Assembly: GCF_014851805.1 (NCBI RefSeq)
Contig: NZ_JACVAK010000001.1
Location: forward strand, 372,001 to 436,000
Direction: 5' to 3'
Source: Pseudoxanthomonas sp. PXM02
GTDB taxonomy: Bacteria > Pseudomonadota > Gammaproteobacteria > Xanthomonadales > Xanthomonadaceae
Length of the DNA stretch: 64,000 nucleotides
The notes beneath the pieces were generated by a model. That model had not been told where the DNA came from, searched no databases, and was given only the letters and a program-made list of their open reading frames with translations. The position numbers and the translations under genes were made by a program. Below, piece by piece: positions 33,367 through 42,537 of this stretch. Within the stretch, counting starts at the first letter, position 1, and every line of letters starts with the position of its first letter.

Positions 33367-35915
33367 GCCAGCGCCCGGCCAGCGACGTCGATGTGATGGC
33401 GCTGGCCGCCGCACTCGAACGTGCGGCCGCGGCGGACGCCACCCATGCCGACCTGCTGCGTGAGGCACGCGACGCGCTGCTGGCCAAGCAGCGCGAAGCC
33501 GACACCGAGCGCTCGCGCTACCGCAACCTGTTCGACGCCGTGCCGGATCCGGTCAGCGTCATCGCCGAGGACGGCACCATCCTCGACCTCAACAAGGCAG
33601 GGATGCAGGCGTACAAACGCCCGCGCGAGGAAATCGTCGGACGCAACATCAACGTCCTCAACCCCGACCTGCCGCGCGACCACCTGGTGCCGGTCTGGGA
33701 AACGCTGAACCGCGGCGAGACCTACGTCATCGAGGTCACCAACATGCGCGGCGACGGCACCCGCTTCCCCGTCGAAGTGCACTCGGCCAACATCAGCTTC
33801 GACGGACGCAAGAGCATCGTCGCCGTCGCCCGCGACATCAGCAGCCGCCGGCTGGCGGAGCTGCGCTACCGCGAGCTGATGGAAACCATCGACAAGGGCA
33901 TCGTGGTGCACAACCGCGACCTGGAGGTGCAGTACTGCAATGGCGCGGCGATGCGCATCTTCGGCATCCGCGAAGACCAGCGCGCCGACCAGGAACTGGC
34001 GCTGGGCCGCTGGCATATCGTCGACGAGCATGGCCGCGAAATGGCGCGCCACGAACTGCCCGCGCAGCGTGCGCTGGATACCGGCCAGATGGTCGAAAGC
34101 GTGCTGCTGGGCCTTTACCACCGCGAGAAGAAACAGCTGCTGTGGCTCACCGCCACGTCCGTACCGCAGTTTGCCCCGGGCGCCAGCGTACCGGCCCAGG
34201 TCAGCACGCTGTTCAGCGACGTCACCGAACTCAAGCGCGACAGCGCGCTGTTCGATCGTGCGCAGTCGCTCGCCCACATCGGCGGCTGGGAATGGGACCT
34301 CGGCCGCGACCGCATGTACCTGACCGACGAGGCCCAGCGCATCCTCGGCGCGGCACGACCGCTGGTCACGCTCAACGACATGCTGTCGTGCCTGCGCGAC
34401 GCTGATCGCCGACGGCTGCGCAGTGCGCTGGACCTGATCACCGCCGGTGGCCAGGGCTTCGATCTGGAGTTGCAGGGAACGCAGGCCGACGGTCATCCGT
34501 TCTGGATCCGTGTGATCGGCGATGCCGAACCGGGCGATCCCGGCGCCTCGCGCATCACCGGCACCATGCAGGACATCTCGCAGGACAAGCAGGCCGAGGA
34601 GATGCTGCGCATCCAGGCGCGCACGGATCCACTGACCGGACTGATGAACCGCGACGCCGTGCTGACCGAACTCGGTGCACGGCTCGCCGACCCCGAGCGC
34701 GCACGCGTCGCAGTGCTCTACATCGACCTCGACCGCTTCAAGATGGTCAACGACGTGCTGGGGCACAACGCGGGCGACGAACTGCTGGTGCAGGCGTCGG
34801 ACCGCATCCGCGGGGCCGTCGGTACGGACGGCATGATCGCGCGCTTCGGCGGCGACGAATTCCTGGTGATCTGCGACGCAGGCGAAGATCCCCACCTGCC
34901 GGAAGCGATGGCGCATGCCGTGCTTGGCGCGTTCGCCGATGCGTTCCGCTTCGGCAAGGACGAATTCGCCATCACTGCCAGCATCGGCCTGGCGATCGCG
35001 CCCGGTGACGGCCTGCGCCCGCAGCAGCTGATCCAGAACGCCGACATCGCGATGTACGACAGCAAGCATCGCGCGCGCAACGGCTGGCAGAGCTTCACCC
35101 AGGAACTGGCGCAACGGCAGCAGGACCGCCTGCAGATCGAAACGCAGCTGCGCCGCGCAGTGGACAACGAGGAATTCCGACTCGTCTACCAGCCGCAGGT
35201 CGATCTGCGCAACGGCCGCATCATCGCCGGCGAGGCCCTGATCCGCTGGCAGAACCACCAGCTGGGCGAACTGCGCCCGGACGTCTTCATCAGCCACGCG
35301 GAAACCACCGGCGACATCGTGCGCATCGGCAGTTGGGTGCTGCGCGAAGCCTGCCGGCAGGTGGCCGCGTGGCGCGACATGGGTCTGGGCATCGTGCGCG
35401 TAGCGGTCAACGTCTCATACCGGCAGTTCGCCGGCGACGATCTCGCCGACCGCGTGCGCGCCATCCTGGCCGAATTCGACCTGCCTGGCAGCGCGCTGGA
35501 GCTGGAGTTCACCGAACGGGTCCTGATCGAAGACGCGCCTGCAACCCTGCGCACCTTCGCCGACCTGCGCCAGTTGGGCGTGCTGCTGACCATCGACGAT
35601 TTCGGCGAAGGCTACAGCGCACTGAACTACCTGCGCCGCCTGCCGATCCACGGCCTGAAACTGAGCCCGCTGTTCACCGAAGGCGTGCCGAACAACCGCT
35701 CCGACGTCGCGGTCTGCCAGGCAGTGTCGGCCATCGCACGCAGCCTGGGGCTGGGGCTGGTCGCCGAAGGCGTGGAATCCGAAGCCCAGCGCCAGTTCCT
35801 GCTCAACCTGGGCGTGCCGGTCGGCCAGGGCTTCCTGTTCGCGCCGGGCCTGTCGCCGGACGAGTTCGCACGCCGGCTGGCCGACGCCCCGCTGGAACGG
35901 GCGCTGCACGCCTGA
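33363..35915 (+). CDS. PAS-GGDEF-EAL cyclic-di-GMP signalling protein
   Basis: An 850-residue cytosolic protein with no membrane segment. Order: short coiled coil (about 12-52), three PAS domains (about 52-165, 178-290, 300-405), GGDEF (about 420-575, with intact G496GDEF) and EAL (about 590-840, EAL at 624; TIDDFGEGYSAL; VAEGVES). Both catalytic signatures look intact, so it may make and degrade c-di-GMP. The product-inhibition RxxD is absent before GGDEF (GTDG there). It starts at an ATG overlapping the liuE stop, so it is co-translated with leucine degradation enzymes. The PAS ligand is unknown. Confidence 0.92.
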   Translation: MSQRPASDVDVMALAAALERAAAADATHADLLREARDALLAKQREADTERSRYRNLFDAVPDPVSVIAEDGTILDLNKAGMQAYKRPREEIVGRNINVLNPDLPRDHLVPVWETLNRGETYVIEVTNMRGDGTRFPVEVHSANISFDGRKSIVAVARDISSRRLAELRYRELMETIDKGIVVHNRDLEVQYCNGAAMRIFGIREDQRADQELALGRWHIVDEHGREMARHELPAQRALDTGQMVESVLLGLYHREKKQLLWLTATSVPQFAPGASVPAQVSTLFSDVTELKRDSALFDRAQSLAHIGGWEWDLGRDRMYLTDEAQRILGAARPLVTLNDMLSCLRDADRRRLRSALDLITAGGQGFDLELQGTQADGHPFWIRVIGDAEPGDPGASRITGTMQDISQDKQAEEMLRIQARTDPLTGLMNRDAVLTELGARLADPERARVAVLYIDLDRFKMVNDVLGHNAGDELLVQASDRIRGAVGTDGMIARFGGDEFLVICDAGEDPHLPEAMAHAVLGAFADAFRFGKDEFAITASIGLAIAPGDGLRPQQLIQNADIAMYDSKHRARNGWQSFTQELAQRQQDRLQIETQLRRAVDNEEFRLVYQPQVDLRNGRIIAGEALIRWQNHQLGELRPDVFISHAETTGDIVRIGSWVLREACRQVAAWRDMGLGIVRVAVNVSYRQFAGDDLADRVRAILAEFDLPGSALELEFTERVLIEDAPATLRTFADLRQLGVLLTIDDFGEGYSALNYLRRLPIHGLKLSPLFTEGVPNNRSDVAVCQAVSAIARSLGLGLVAEGVESEAQRQFLLNLGVPVGQGFLFAPGLSPDEFARRLADAPLERALHA

Positions 35916-35935
35916 AGCCACTATGGGAGGGTGGG

Positions 35936-36004
35936 TGTGGGAGCGACGTCAGTCGCGATGGGCCTTCCCTTTAACGCTTCATCGCGACTGACGTCGCTCC
36001 CACA
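35936..36004. repeat. Long inverted repeat (GAGCGACGT family), copy 1
   Basis: Perfect 25-bp arms: TGTGGGAGCGACGTCAGTCG followed by CGATG (35936-35960), and the complement at 35980-36004, around a 19-base loop. It lies after the PAS-GGDEF-EAL gene and may end its transcript. Related copies occur at 51601-51715 and 61281-61346. Confidence 0.88.
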
Positions 36005-36078
36005 GGGATTGACCGGGTCGCCGGCGCCTCCCCCCGCCATCGCGTAAAATGCGGCCCTTTCCGCAGCAGGTTCACCGC

Positions 36079-36849
36079 ATGCAGCTTTCCGATACCCGCG
36101 CCGTCATCACCGGCGGCGTCTCCGGCCTGGGCCTGGCCGTCGCCCGCCACCTGGTTGCCCACGGCGGCAAGGCCGCGCTGTTCGACGTCAACGACGACAA
36201 GGGCGCTGCTGCCGTCGCCGAACTTGGCGAAGCGAACGTCCGCTACTTCCGCACTGACGTGACCGATGAGGCTGGCGTGGCGGCGAATGTCGCCACAGCG
36301 AAGGACGTCCTCGGCGGCCTGAATGCGGCGATCAACTGCGCCGGCATCCTGGGCGCCGGCCGTGTGCTGGGCAAGGAGGCGCCGATGCCGCTGTCCACCT
36401 TCCAGGCCACCGTGATGGTCAACCTGGTCGGCAGCTTCAACGTGGCCAAGGCCGCCGCGGACCTGATGCAGCACAACGCACCGAACGCCGATGGCGAGCG
36501 CGGCGTGATCGTCAACACCGCCAGTGTGGCGGCGTACGAAGGCCAGATCGGCCAGGCCGCGTATTCGGCCTCGAAGGGCGGCGTGGTCGGCATGACCCTG
36601 CCGATGGCGCGCGAACTGTCGCGCTTCGGTATCCGTGTGCTGACCGTGGCGCCGGGCATCTTCTGGACGCCGATGGTCGATGGCATGCCGGAAGCCGTGC
36701 AGCAGTCGCTGAGTGCCTCGATCCCCTTCCCGTCGCGCCTGGGCAAGCCGGAGGAGTTCGCCGACCTGGTCGCCTACATCCTCGGCAATACCTACCTCAA
36801 CGGCGAAACCATCCGCCTGGACGGTGCCGTGCGCCTGGCGCCGAAGTAA
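36079..36849 (+). CDS. Short-chain 3-hydroxyacyl-CoA dehydrogenase (HSD10 type)
   Basis: A 256-residue SDR enzyme. Cofactor loop TGGVSGLG (11-18); catalytic Ser149, Tyr162 and Lys166 (YSASK). It resembles HSD17B10 proteins, which oxidise 2-methyl-3-hydroxybutyryl-CoA in isoleucine degradation. The ATG at 36079 is preferred over the upstream frame because it gives the usual N-terminus just before the Rossmann strand. It stands apart from the liu operon behind the inverted repeat. Confidence 0.88.
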   Translation: MQLSDTRAVITGGVSGLGLAVARHLVAHGGKAALFDVNDDKGAAAVAELGEANVRYFRTDVTDEAGVAANVATAKDVLGGLNAAINCAGILGAGRVLGKEAPMPLSTFQATVMVNLVGSFNVAKAAADLMQHNAPNADGERGVIVNTASVAAYEGQIGQAAYSASKGGVVGMTLPMARELSRFGIRVLTVAPGIFWTPMVDGMPEAVQQSLSASIPFPSRLGKPEEFADLVAYILGNTYLNGETIRLDGAVRLAPK

Positions 36850-36892
36850 GTCCGCGCCATCCCTCTTCCAATTCCACAGACACGGTTGATCC

Positions 36893-37459
36893 ATGAAGGC
36901 TTTCGACATCAAGAAGGGCAACGTCGTTGAACACAACGGCGGCGTGTACCAGATCCGCGACATCGAGCGCAGCTCGCCGCAGGGCCGCGGCGGCAACGTG
37001 CGCTTCCGCTTCATCATGTACAGCGTGCCGGGCGGCAACAAGCTGGATGCCAGCTTCGATGCCGACGACAACCTGAGCGAAGTGGAGCTGCTGCGCCGTC
37101 AGGCGACGTACTCGTACAAGGACGGCGATGCGTTCGTGTTCCTCGACGACGAGGACTACACGCCCTACACGCTGGACGCCAATGTCATCGGCGATGACGC
37201 CGGCTACATCACCGATGGCCTCAGCGGCTGCTACGTGCAGGTCATCGACGAGCTGCCGGTCGCGCTGCAGCTGCCGCAGCATGTGACGCTAGAAGTGGTG
37301 GAAACGCCGCCGGAACTGAAGGGCGGCACCGCCACCAAGCGTCCGAAGCCGGCCAAGCTGAGCACCGGCATCGAGATCATGGTGCCGGAGTACATCACCA
37401 ACGGCGAACGCATCCTGGTCAACACGACCACCGGCGAGTTCGGCGGTCGCGCCGACTGA
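36893..37459 (+). CDS. efpL: Elongation factor P-like protein EfpL (YeiP)
   Basis: A 188-residue translation factor that relieves ribosome stalling on proline-containing nascent chains. The three-domain EF-P fold is visible: KOW-like N-domain, then two OB folds ([35 protein letters not shown]). The tip loop SSPQGRGGN carries Arg32 where EF-P has the modified lysine, and the loop is longer, as in EfpL. Single gene, followed by convergent transcription. Confidence 0.92.
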   Translation: MKAFDIKKGNVVEHNGGVYQIRDIERSSPQGRGGNVRFRFIMYSVPGGNKLDASFDADDNLSEVELLRRQATYSYKDGDAFVFLDDEDYTPYTLDANVIGDDAGYITDGLSGCYVQVIDELPVALQLPQHVTLEVVETPPELKGGTATKRPKPAKLSTGIEIMVPEYITNGERILVNTTTGEFGGRAD

Positions 37460-37466
37460 GTTCCGG

Positions 37467-39290
37467 TTACGACGCGCCTGCCGCATCCAATACGCGCAGG
37501 CGCGCACCGATCGTTTCGAGATTCGCCTCGATACCCCGCAGGACCTCGCGCTGGTCGGCGGGCAACCAACGCTCCAGTTGGTTTCGCAACGCTCCATCCT
37601 GCTCACGCAGGCGCGTCACGCGGGCCCGCGCTTCCTCCGCGATGCGCATGCGCTCATCGGTCTGCGGCAGTCCGTAGCCATCCGGCACCAGTTCCGATGG
37701 CCGACTGACAAAGCCGGTATCTCCCAGCCAGGCACGCAGGGCCTGTAGGGCCTGTGCGATGTCGTCGGGTGCGTTGCGGCCCAGGTAGCGCCGCTTCAGC
37801 TCGTCGCGCAGCAGCAGTTGCTGCCGGCGCTGCGCCGCGTTCTCCAGTACCAGCAGGGCTGCACTGGTGCGCAGGTCGGCCTGCGGCAACCAGGTGGCGC
37901 GTTCGGTCGGCGACAACGACAGCCAGGTCTGCGCATCTGTCTGCGGCAGCGACAGCGCCTCGCGTGCGACGTCGAACAATGCGTCGTAGCGCGCGCTCAT
38001 CGGCTCGAAGTAGTGACCGAGCCGGCGCGCTTCGTCCCCATCGTCCAGCACGCGGCGATCTGCGATGCCGCGGCGCGCCAGCTTCTCGAGCAGTCCGGTG
38101 GGCGTGATGCTGGCCAACCGCTCGGCACCCAGTCGCGGTACGCCATCGTGCAGCAGCTTCCACGTCTCCACTGCGCAGTTGTTGCTGATGAAGTAGTAGC
38201 GCCCGTCGTAGCTCCAGTGCAGCTGCGCGGCGCGCTCCAGCAGCCCAGCGATCTCTGCATGTTCCAACCGCAGCGGAATCGACTGCAGGCCTCGCAGTTC
38301 GACGCGGGTGTACTCCTCGATCACCTGGTCCAGCGGCAGCAGGAACAGCCGTGAAGGATACGAACCGGTCAGGCCGCGCCAGCCCGAGATCTGCACATCG
38401 CCGACGAACGCACGGAACGACAGCACGCGGTGATGCGTCAGGTCGAAGCGGCAATCGGGCCCCGGCGTGCGGCCGGGAGCACAGATGACCAGTCGCAGCA
38501 TGCTGTGGCCCCAGCGGCTCATCGCCTGCGTGTTGCCTTCAGCCAGCAGGTAGTCGATCGCATAGACGCGTGACGGGTCGAGCGCCAGCAACGATGCATC
38601 ACCCGCTTCTGCGTCCGCATCCAGGAACGGCAGACCGGGGGCGCACGCCGTCATCGTGGCCGGAACGTTGAAGTGGGCAGCGAAATGCCGGTGCAATGCC
38701 GGACGCCTGCACCCGTAAGTGGGATCGAGGACGAAATGCTCCAGGTTCACCGCTACGAATTCGGACGGACGCTCCAGTTCGTACGGATCGGGCGTGCGCG
38801 CAACGAAGTCGTTACGCGAACGGCGTCCAGCGAGTGGCAACACGCTGCGCTGCCATCCCGCCAGATCGCGCAGGCGTGCGTCGCCTGACAAGGCATTGCC
38901 GTGTGCTCGGTCATAGCTGTGCGCCAGCTCATGCACCAGCGCCTGGCGCACGGCGAGCAAGGAGGCATCATCGGCCACCACGGCATCGCGCGCCTGCCAC
39001 GCCTGCAGAAGCCGGCGCGGCAGCAGGATTCGACCACCGGTACGCCGCCCAGCGACATGCGGCGGCAGATCATCACGCCATTGCAGGATCAGCCCGGATG
39101 GCAGGCCTTTTCGCCACATCTCGGGGAGGCGCGGCAGTACGTCATCGACAAGTGCGTGCGTGGCCGCGATGTCAGCGGGCGCCAGGCCCGCCGCATCGAC
39201 TTCGAGCGCCGACGCCGTAGCGACCGGCCCCAGCCACGCTCCCAACAGGAGCACGGCGATGCGCCGGCCCCAGGGCCGACGCAGCGACAT
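37467..39290 (-). CDS. Periplasmic DUF4105 protein with N-terminal HExxH segment
   Basis: A 607-residue exported protein (signal peptide to about residue 29). An N-terminal domain has a zinc-peptidase motif HELAH (120-124) in ALVHELAHSYD. The DUF4105 domain (about 240-420) includes GHSMLRLVICAP and FISNNCAVETWKLL, whose histidine and cysteine resemble an NlpC/P60-type catalytic pair. A helical C-terminus follows. The start overlaps the stop of the DUF2388 gene (TGATG). Metalloprotease and cysteine-hydrolase activities are both inferred from motifs only. Confidence 0.82.
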   Translation of the reverse strand: MSLRRPWGRRIAVLLLGAWLGPVATASALEVDAAGLAPADIAATHALVDDVLPRLPEMWRKGLPSGLILQWRDDLPPHVAGRRTGGRILLPRRLLQAWQARDAVVADDASLLAVRQALVHELAHSYDRAHGNALSGDARLRDLAGWQRSVLPLAGRRSRNDFVARTPDPYELERPSEFVAVNLEHFVLDPTYGCRRPALHRHFAAHFNVPATMTACAPGLPFLDADAEAGDASLLALDPSRVYAIDYLLAEGNTQAMSRWGHSMLRLVICAPGRTPGPDCRFDLTHHRVLSFRAFVGDVQISGWRGLTGSYPSRLFLLPLDQVIEEYTRVELRGLQSIPLRLEHAEIAGLLERAAQLHWSYDGRYYFISNNCAVETWKLLHDGVPRLGAERLASITPTGLLEKLARRGIADRRVLDDGDEARRLGHYFEPMSARYDALFDVAREALSLPQTDAQTWLSLSPTERATWLPQADLRTSAALLVLENAAQRRQQLLLRDELKRRYLGRNAPDDIAQALQALRAWLGDTGFVSRPSELVPDGYGLPQTDERMRIAEEARARVTRLREQDGALRNQLERWLPADQREVLRGIEANLETIGARLRVLDAAGAS

Positions 39291-39589
39291 CAGCGGGCCA
39301 GGATGGCCTGCGCCAGCTGCATGTCGCTGGCCGTGCGCGCCGCTTCATCCGTCTCGCGCAGGTGGCGCAGCGCGGCTTCCAACTGTGCACCGCGGATGCG
39401 GCCGTTGCTGGCGACGAAGCTGGCGGCGTCTTCGCGCGCCTGCACGACGATCTTGTCGTCGCCGGACGAGCTGTCGGACGAGGCCGACGAACCAGCGGAC
39501 GAAGCACCAGCGGAGGAGCCGGCGAAACTGCCGGCGAGCGCCGGCACGGAGAACGCCAGCAACACGCCGGCCAGGATCAATCGGGACAT
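39290..39589 (-). CDS. DUF2388 small exported protein
   Basis: A 99-residue protein with signal peptide MSRLILAGVLLAFSVPALA. A Ser/Ala/Gly-rich mature N-terminus leads to the family core IVVQAREDAASFVASNGRIR and GAQLEAALRHLRE. The ATG at 39589 begins the signal peptide. The translational overlap with the DUF4105 gene suggests a functional pair. No activity is known. Confidence 0.85.
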   Translation of the reverse strand: MSRLILAGVLLAFSVPALAGSFAGSSAGASSAGSSASSDSSSGDDKIVVQAREDAASFVASNGRIRGAQLEAALRHLRETDEAARTASDMQLAQAILAR

Positions 39590-39679
39590 GGAGATTTCCA
39601 CACGGGGGAACGCCGTGAGCGGCGCGGTGCGCAAAGACTACCTGCAATCGATGCGGCGAGGCTGAATCCGCGACTATTT

Positions 39680-41068
39680 TCAGCTGTCGAACAGCTTGCC
39701 CGGATTCATCAGTCCGTTCGGATCCAGCACCTGCTTGATGCCTCGCATCACCGCGATTTCTTCGGCGCTGCGCGTGCTTTCCAGGTAGCCCTTCTTGACC
39801 AGGCCGATGCCATGCTCGGCGGAAATGCTGCCGTTGTGTCGCTTCAGCGACGCTGCCAGCAACTTGGTGACCTGCTCGCACTGGGTGACGAAGTCCGCGT
39901 TCTCCATGCCATCCGGCTTCAGCACGTTGATATGCAGGTTGCCGTCGCCGATGTGGCCGAACCACACCACCTCGAACTGCGGATAGGCGTCGCCCAGCAG
40001 CGCCTGCGTCTCGGCCAGGAACGCCGGCATCGCCGAGATGCGGACCGACACGTCGTTCTTGTACGGCACGTAGCGTGCCAGCGATTCGGTGATGCCTTCG
40101 CGCAGGCGCCACAGTTGCGCGGCCTGGGCATCGGACTGGCTGATCACGCCGTCGCTGACCCAGCCCTGCTCCATGCACGCCTCGAAGGCCGCCATCGCCG
40201 CCGTTTCCTTCGCCTCGTCGCCGATCGCGAATTCGGTGACCACGTAGTACGGGTGCACCTCGTCGAACGGCTTCTGCGCACCATGCGCCAGCACGTGGTG
40301 CAGCGCGCGGTCGGTGAAGAATTCGAATGCTTCCAGTTGCAGCCGCTCACGGAACGCGGAAAACACCTGCATCAACACTTCGAACGACGGAAGTGCCAGC
40401 AGCATGACGTTGGTCGGCGGCGGCGGATCGGTCAGGCGTACTGTGGCTTCGACCACGATACCGAGCGTGCCCTCCGATCCGATCCACAGATGGCGCAGGT
40501 CGTAGCCGCTGGAGTTCTTGATCAGCGCCTTGTTGAGTTCCAGCACGTCGCCGGCACCGGTGACCACCTTGAGACCCGCGATCCACTCGCGCGTGTTGCC
40601 GTAGCGGATCACGCGGATGCCGCCGGCGTTGGTGGCAATGTTGCCGCCGATGGCGCAGGACCCGCGTGCGGCGAAATCCACCGGATACACCAGCCCATGG
40701 TCGCGCGCCGCGTTATGCACGGCTTCCAGCGGCATGCCGGCCTGCACGGTCAGCGTGCGGTCCACGGCATTGAAGTCCAGCGCCTGGTTCATGCGCTCCA
40801 GGCTCAGCACCAGTTCGCCGTTTGCCGCCACAGCGCCACCCGACAGACCCGTGCGACCGCCCGACGGCACGATGGCAACGCGATGTTCGTTGGCCCAGCG
40901 CACCACGGCCTGCACCTCTTCGACCGTGGCCGGCAGCGCGATCGCCAGCGGGCTCGGTGTCCAGCGGCGGGTCCAGTCGCGACCGTAGTGTTCCAGGTCG
41001 GCAGGATCGGTCTTCAGGCGCAGCGCCGGGACGGCGTGCTGCAGGGCTTCCAGGCGCGGATCGCTCAT
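39680..41068 (-). CDS. FAD-linked D-2-hydroxyglutarate dehydrogenase (or D-lactate dehydrogenase)
   Basis: A 462-residue flavoprotein of the VAO/GlcD family. FAD domain marks: PSGGRTGLSGGAVA, AARGSCAIGGNIATNAGGI, GSEGTLGIV. C-terminal: WFGHIGDGNLHINV and SAEHGIGLVKKGYL. It is divergent from serA. In Pseudomonas, D-2-hydroxyglutarate dehydrogenase removes the D-2-hydroxyglutarate made by SerA and so drives serine synthesis; the gene pairing here favours that substrate over D-lactate. ATG 41068 is the conserved start. Confidence 0.87.
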   Translation of the reverse strand: MSDPRLEALQHAVPALRLKTDPADLEHYGRDWTRRWTPSPLAIALPATVEEVQAVVRWANEHRVAIVPSGGRTGLSGGAVAANGELVLSLERMNQALDFNAVDRTLTVQAGMPLEAVHNAARDHGLVYPVDFAARGSCAIGGNIATNAGGIRVIRYGNTREWIAGLKVVTGAGDVLELNKALIKNSSGYDLRHLWIGSEGTLGIVVEATVRLTDPPPPTNVMLLALPSFEVLMQVFSAFRERLQLEAFEFFTDRALHHVLAHGAQKPFDEVHPYYVVTEFAIGDEAKETAAMAAFEACMEQGWVSDGVISQSDAQAAQLWRLREGITESLARYVPYKNDVSVRISAMPAFLAETQALLGDAYPQFEVVWFGHIGDGNLHINVLKPDGMENADFVTQCEQVTKLLAASLKRHNGSISAEHGIGLVKKGYLESTRSAEEIAVMRGIKQVLDPNGLMNPGKLFDS

Positions 41069-41261
41069 TGCGGAGGGCAGGACTTTCGGGGGCGCCCAGC
41101 GTGCCAGCGATGCCGTGTGGCGTCCAGCCGATGCCACGCTTGGTTTCAGGGGCAACCAAGCGGGAAAACAACAACCGAGCTTTCCATGGCGCGCCGCACC
41201 ATCGGCGTCTTCCATCTGGCATAGTGACGGCCCTTTCCCCTCCGCTGCGACCTTTCCGGCA

Positions 41262-42503
41262 ATGTCGATCAAGAAGACCTCGTACCCGAAGCAGGACATC
41301 CGCGTGCTGTTGCTGGAAGGGGTCAGTCAGACGGCGATGGAGACGTTCCGCGCGGCGGGTTACACGCAGATCGAGTTCCATGAGAAGTCGCTGCCGGAAG
41401 ACGAACTGAAGCGCCGCATCGCCGAGGCGCACATCGTTGGCATCCGCTCGCGCACCCACCTGACCGAAGACGTGCTGGCGCAGGCGCGCCGCCTGATCGC
41501 GGTGGGCTGCTTCTGCATCGGCACCAACCAGGTGGACCTGGACGCGGCGGAACTGGCCGGCATTCCGGTCTTCAACGCGCCCTACTCCAACACCCGCAGC
41601 GTGGCGGAACTGGTCATCGCGCAGGCCATCCTGCTGATGCGCGGCGTCCCGCAGAAGAACGCCGAGTGCCACCGCGGCGGCTGGAGCAAGTCGGCGGCCG
41701 GCAGCCATGAGGTGCGTGGCAAGACGCTGGGCATCATCGGCTATGGCCACATCGGCACCCAGGTCGGCGTACTCGCCGAAGCCCTGGGCATGCAGGTGCT
41801 CTTCCACGACATCGAGACCAAGCTGTCGCTGGGCAATGCGCGTCCCGCCATCAGCCTGGACGACCTGCTGGAACTGAGCGACGTGGTGACGCTGCACGTC
41901 CCGGAAACCGCGGCGACCAAGGACATGTTCGGCGCGGCGCAGATCGCGAAGATGAAGCCCGGCGCGCACCTGATCAACGCGTCGCGCGGCACTGTCGTCG
42001 ATATCGATGCGCTGGCCGACGCCCTGAAGTCCGGCAAGGTGGGCGGCGCCGCGGTGGACGTATTCCCCGTCGAACCCAAGGGCAATGCGGAATCGTTCGA
42101 ATCGCCGCTGCGCGGACTGGACAACGTCATCCTGACGCCGCATGTCGGCGGTTCGACGCTGGAGGCGCAGGACAACATCGGCATCGAGGTCGCGGCCAAG
42201 CTGGTGCGCTACAGCGACAACGGCAGCACGCTGTCGGCGGTGAACTTCCCCGAAGTCACCCTGCCCGGCCACGACGGCAGCCGCCGCATCCTGCACATCC
42301 ATCGCAACGTGCCGGGTGTGCTGTCGCAGATCAACGACATCTTCCGCGACCGCGGCATCAACATCGATGGCCAGTTCCTGCGTACCGACCCCAAGGTCGG
42401 CTACGTCGTCATCGATGTCACCGCCGACGAGGAGCAGACCGCCAGCCTGCGCGATGCGATGGCGGCGATCCCGGGCACGCTGCGCGTGCGCGTGCTGTAC
42501 TGA
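41262..42503 (+). CDS. serA: D-3-phosphoglycerate dehydrogenase
   Basis: A 413-residue NAD enzyme that begins serine synthesis. Cofactor motif GIIGYGHIGTQVG; catalytic Arg, Glu and His fall in NASRGTVVD, PVEPKGN and TPHVGGST. The C-terminal ACT domain (about 340-413, ILHIHRNVPGVLSQINDIF) would bind serine. The length matches the E. coli-type enzyme without the long intervening domain. Start ATG 41262 is in the 193-base gap shared with the divergent dehydrogenase. Confidence 0.95.
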   Translation: MSIKKTSYPKQDIRVLLLEGVSQTAMETFRAAGYTQIEFHEKSLPEDELKRRIAEAHIVGIRSRTHLTEDVLAQARRLIAVGCFCIGTNQVDLDAAELAGIPVFNAPYSNTRSVAELVIAQAILLMRGVPQKNAECHRGGWSKSAAGSHEVRGKTLGIIGYGHIGTQVGVLAEALGMQVLFHDIETKLSLGNARPAISLDDLLELSDVVTLHVPETAATKDMFGAAQIAKMKPGAHLINASRGTVVDIDALADALKSGKVGGAAVDVFPVEPKGNAESFESPLRGLDNVILTPHVGGSTLEAQDNIGIEVAAKLVRYSDNGSTLSAVNFPEVTLPGHDGSRRILHIHRNVPGVLSQINDIFRDRGINIDGQFLRTDPKVGYVVIDVTADEEQTASLRDAMAAIPGTLRVRVLY

Positions 42504-42514
42504 GGCGGACTTGA

Positions 42515-42537
42515 GGGTGGGCCAAGGCCCACCCTAC
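42515..42537. repeat. Single GTAG-REP palindrome between convergent genes
   Basis: On the minus strand GTAG is followed by GGTGGGCC and GGCCCACCC. It lies between serA and the NUDIX gene. The head tetranucleotide supplies the NUDIX stop codon TAG. Confidence 0.8.
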
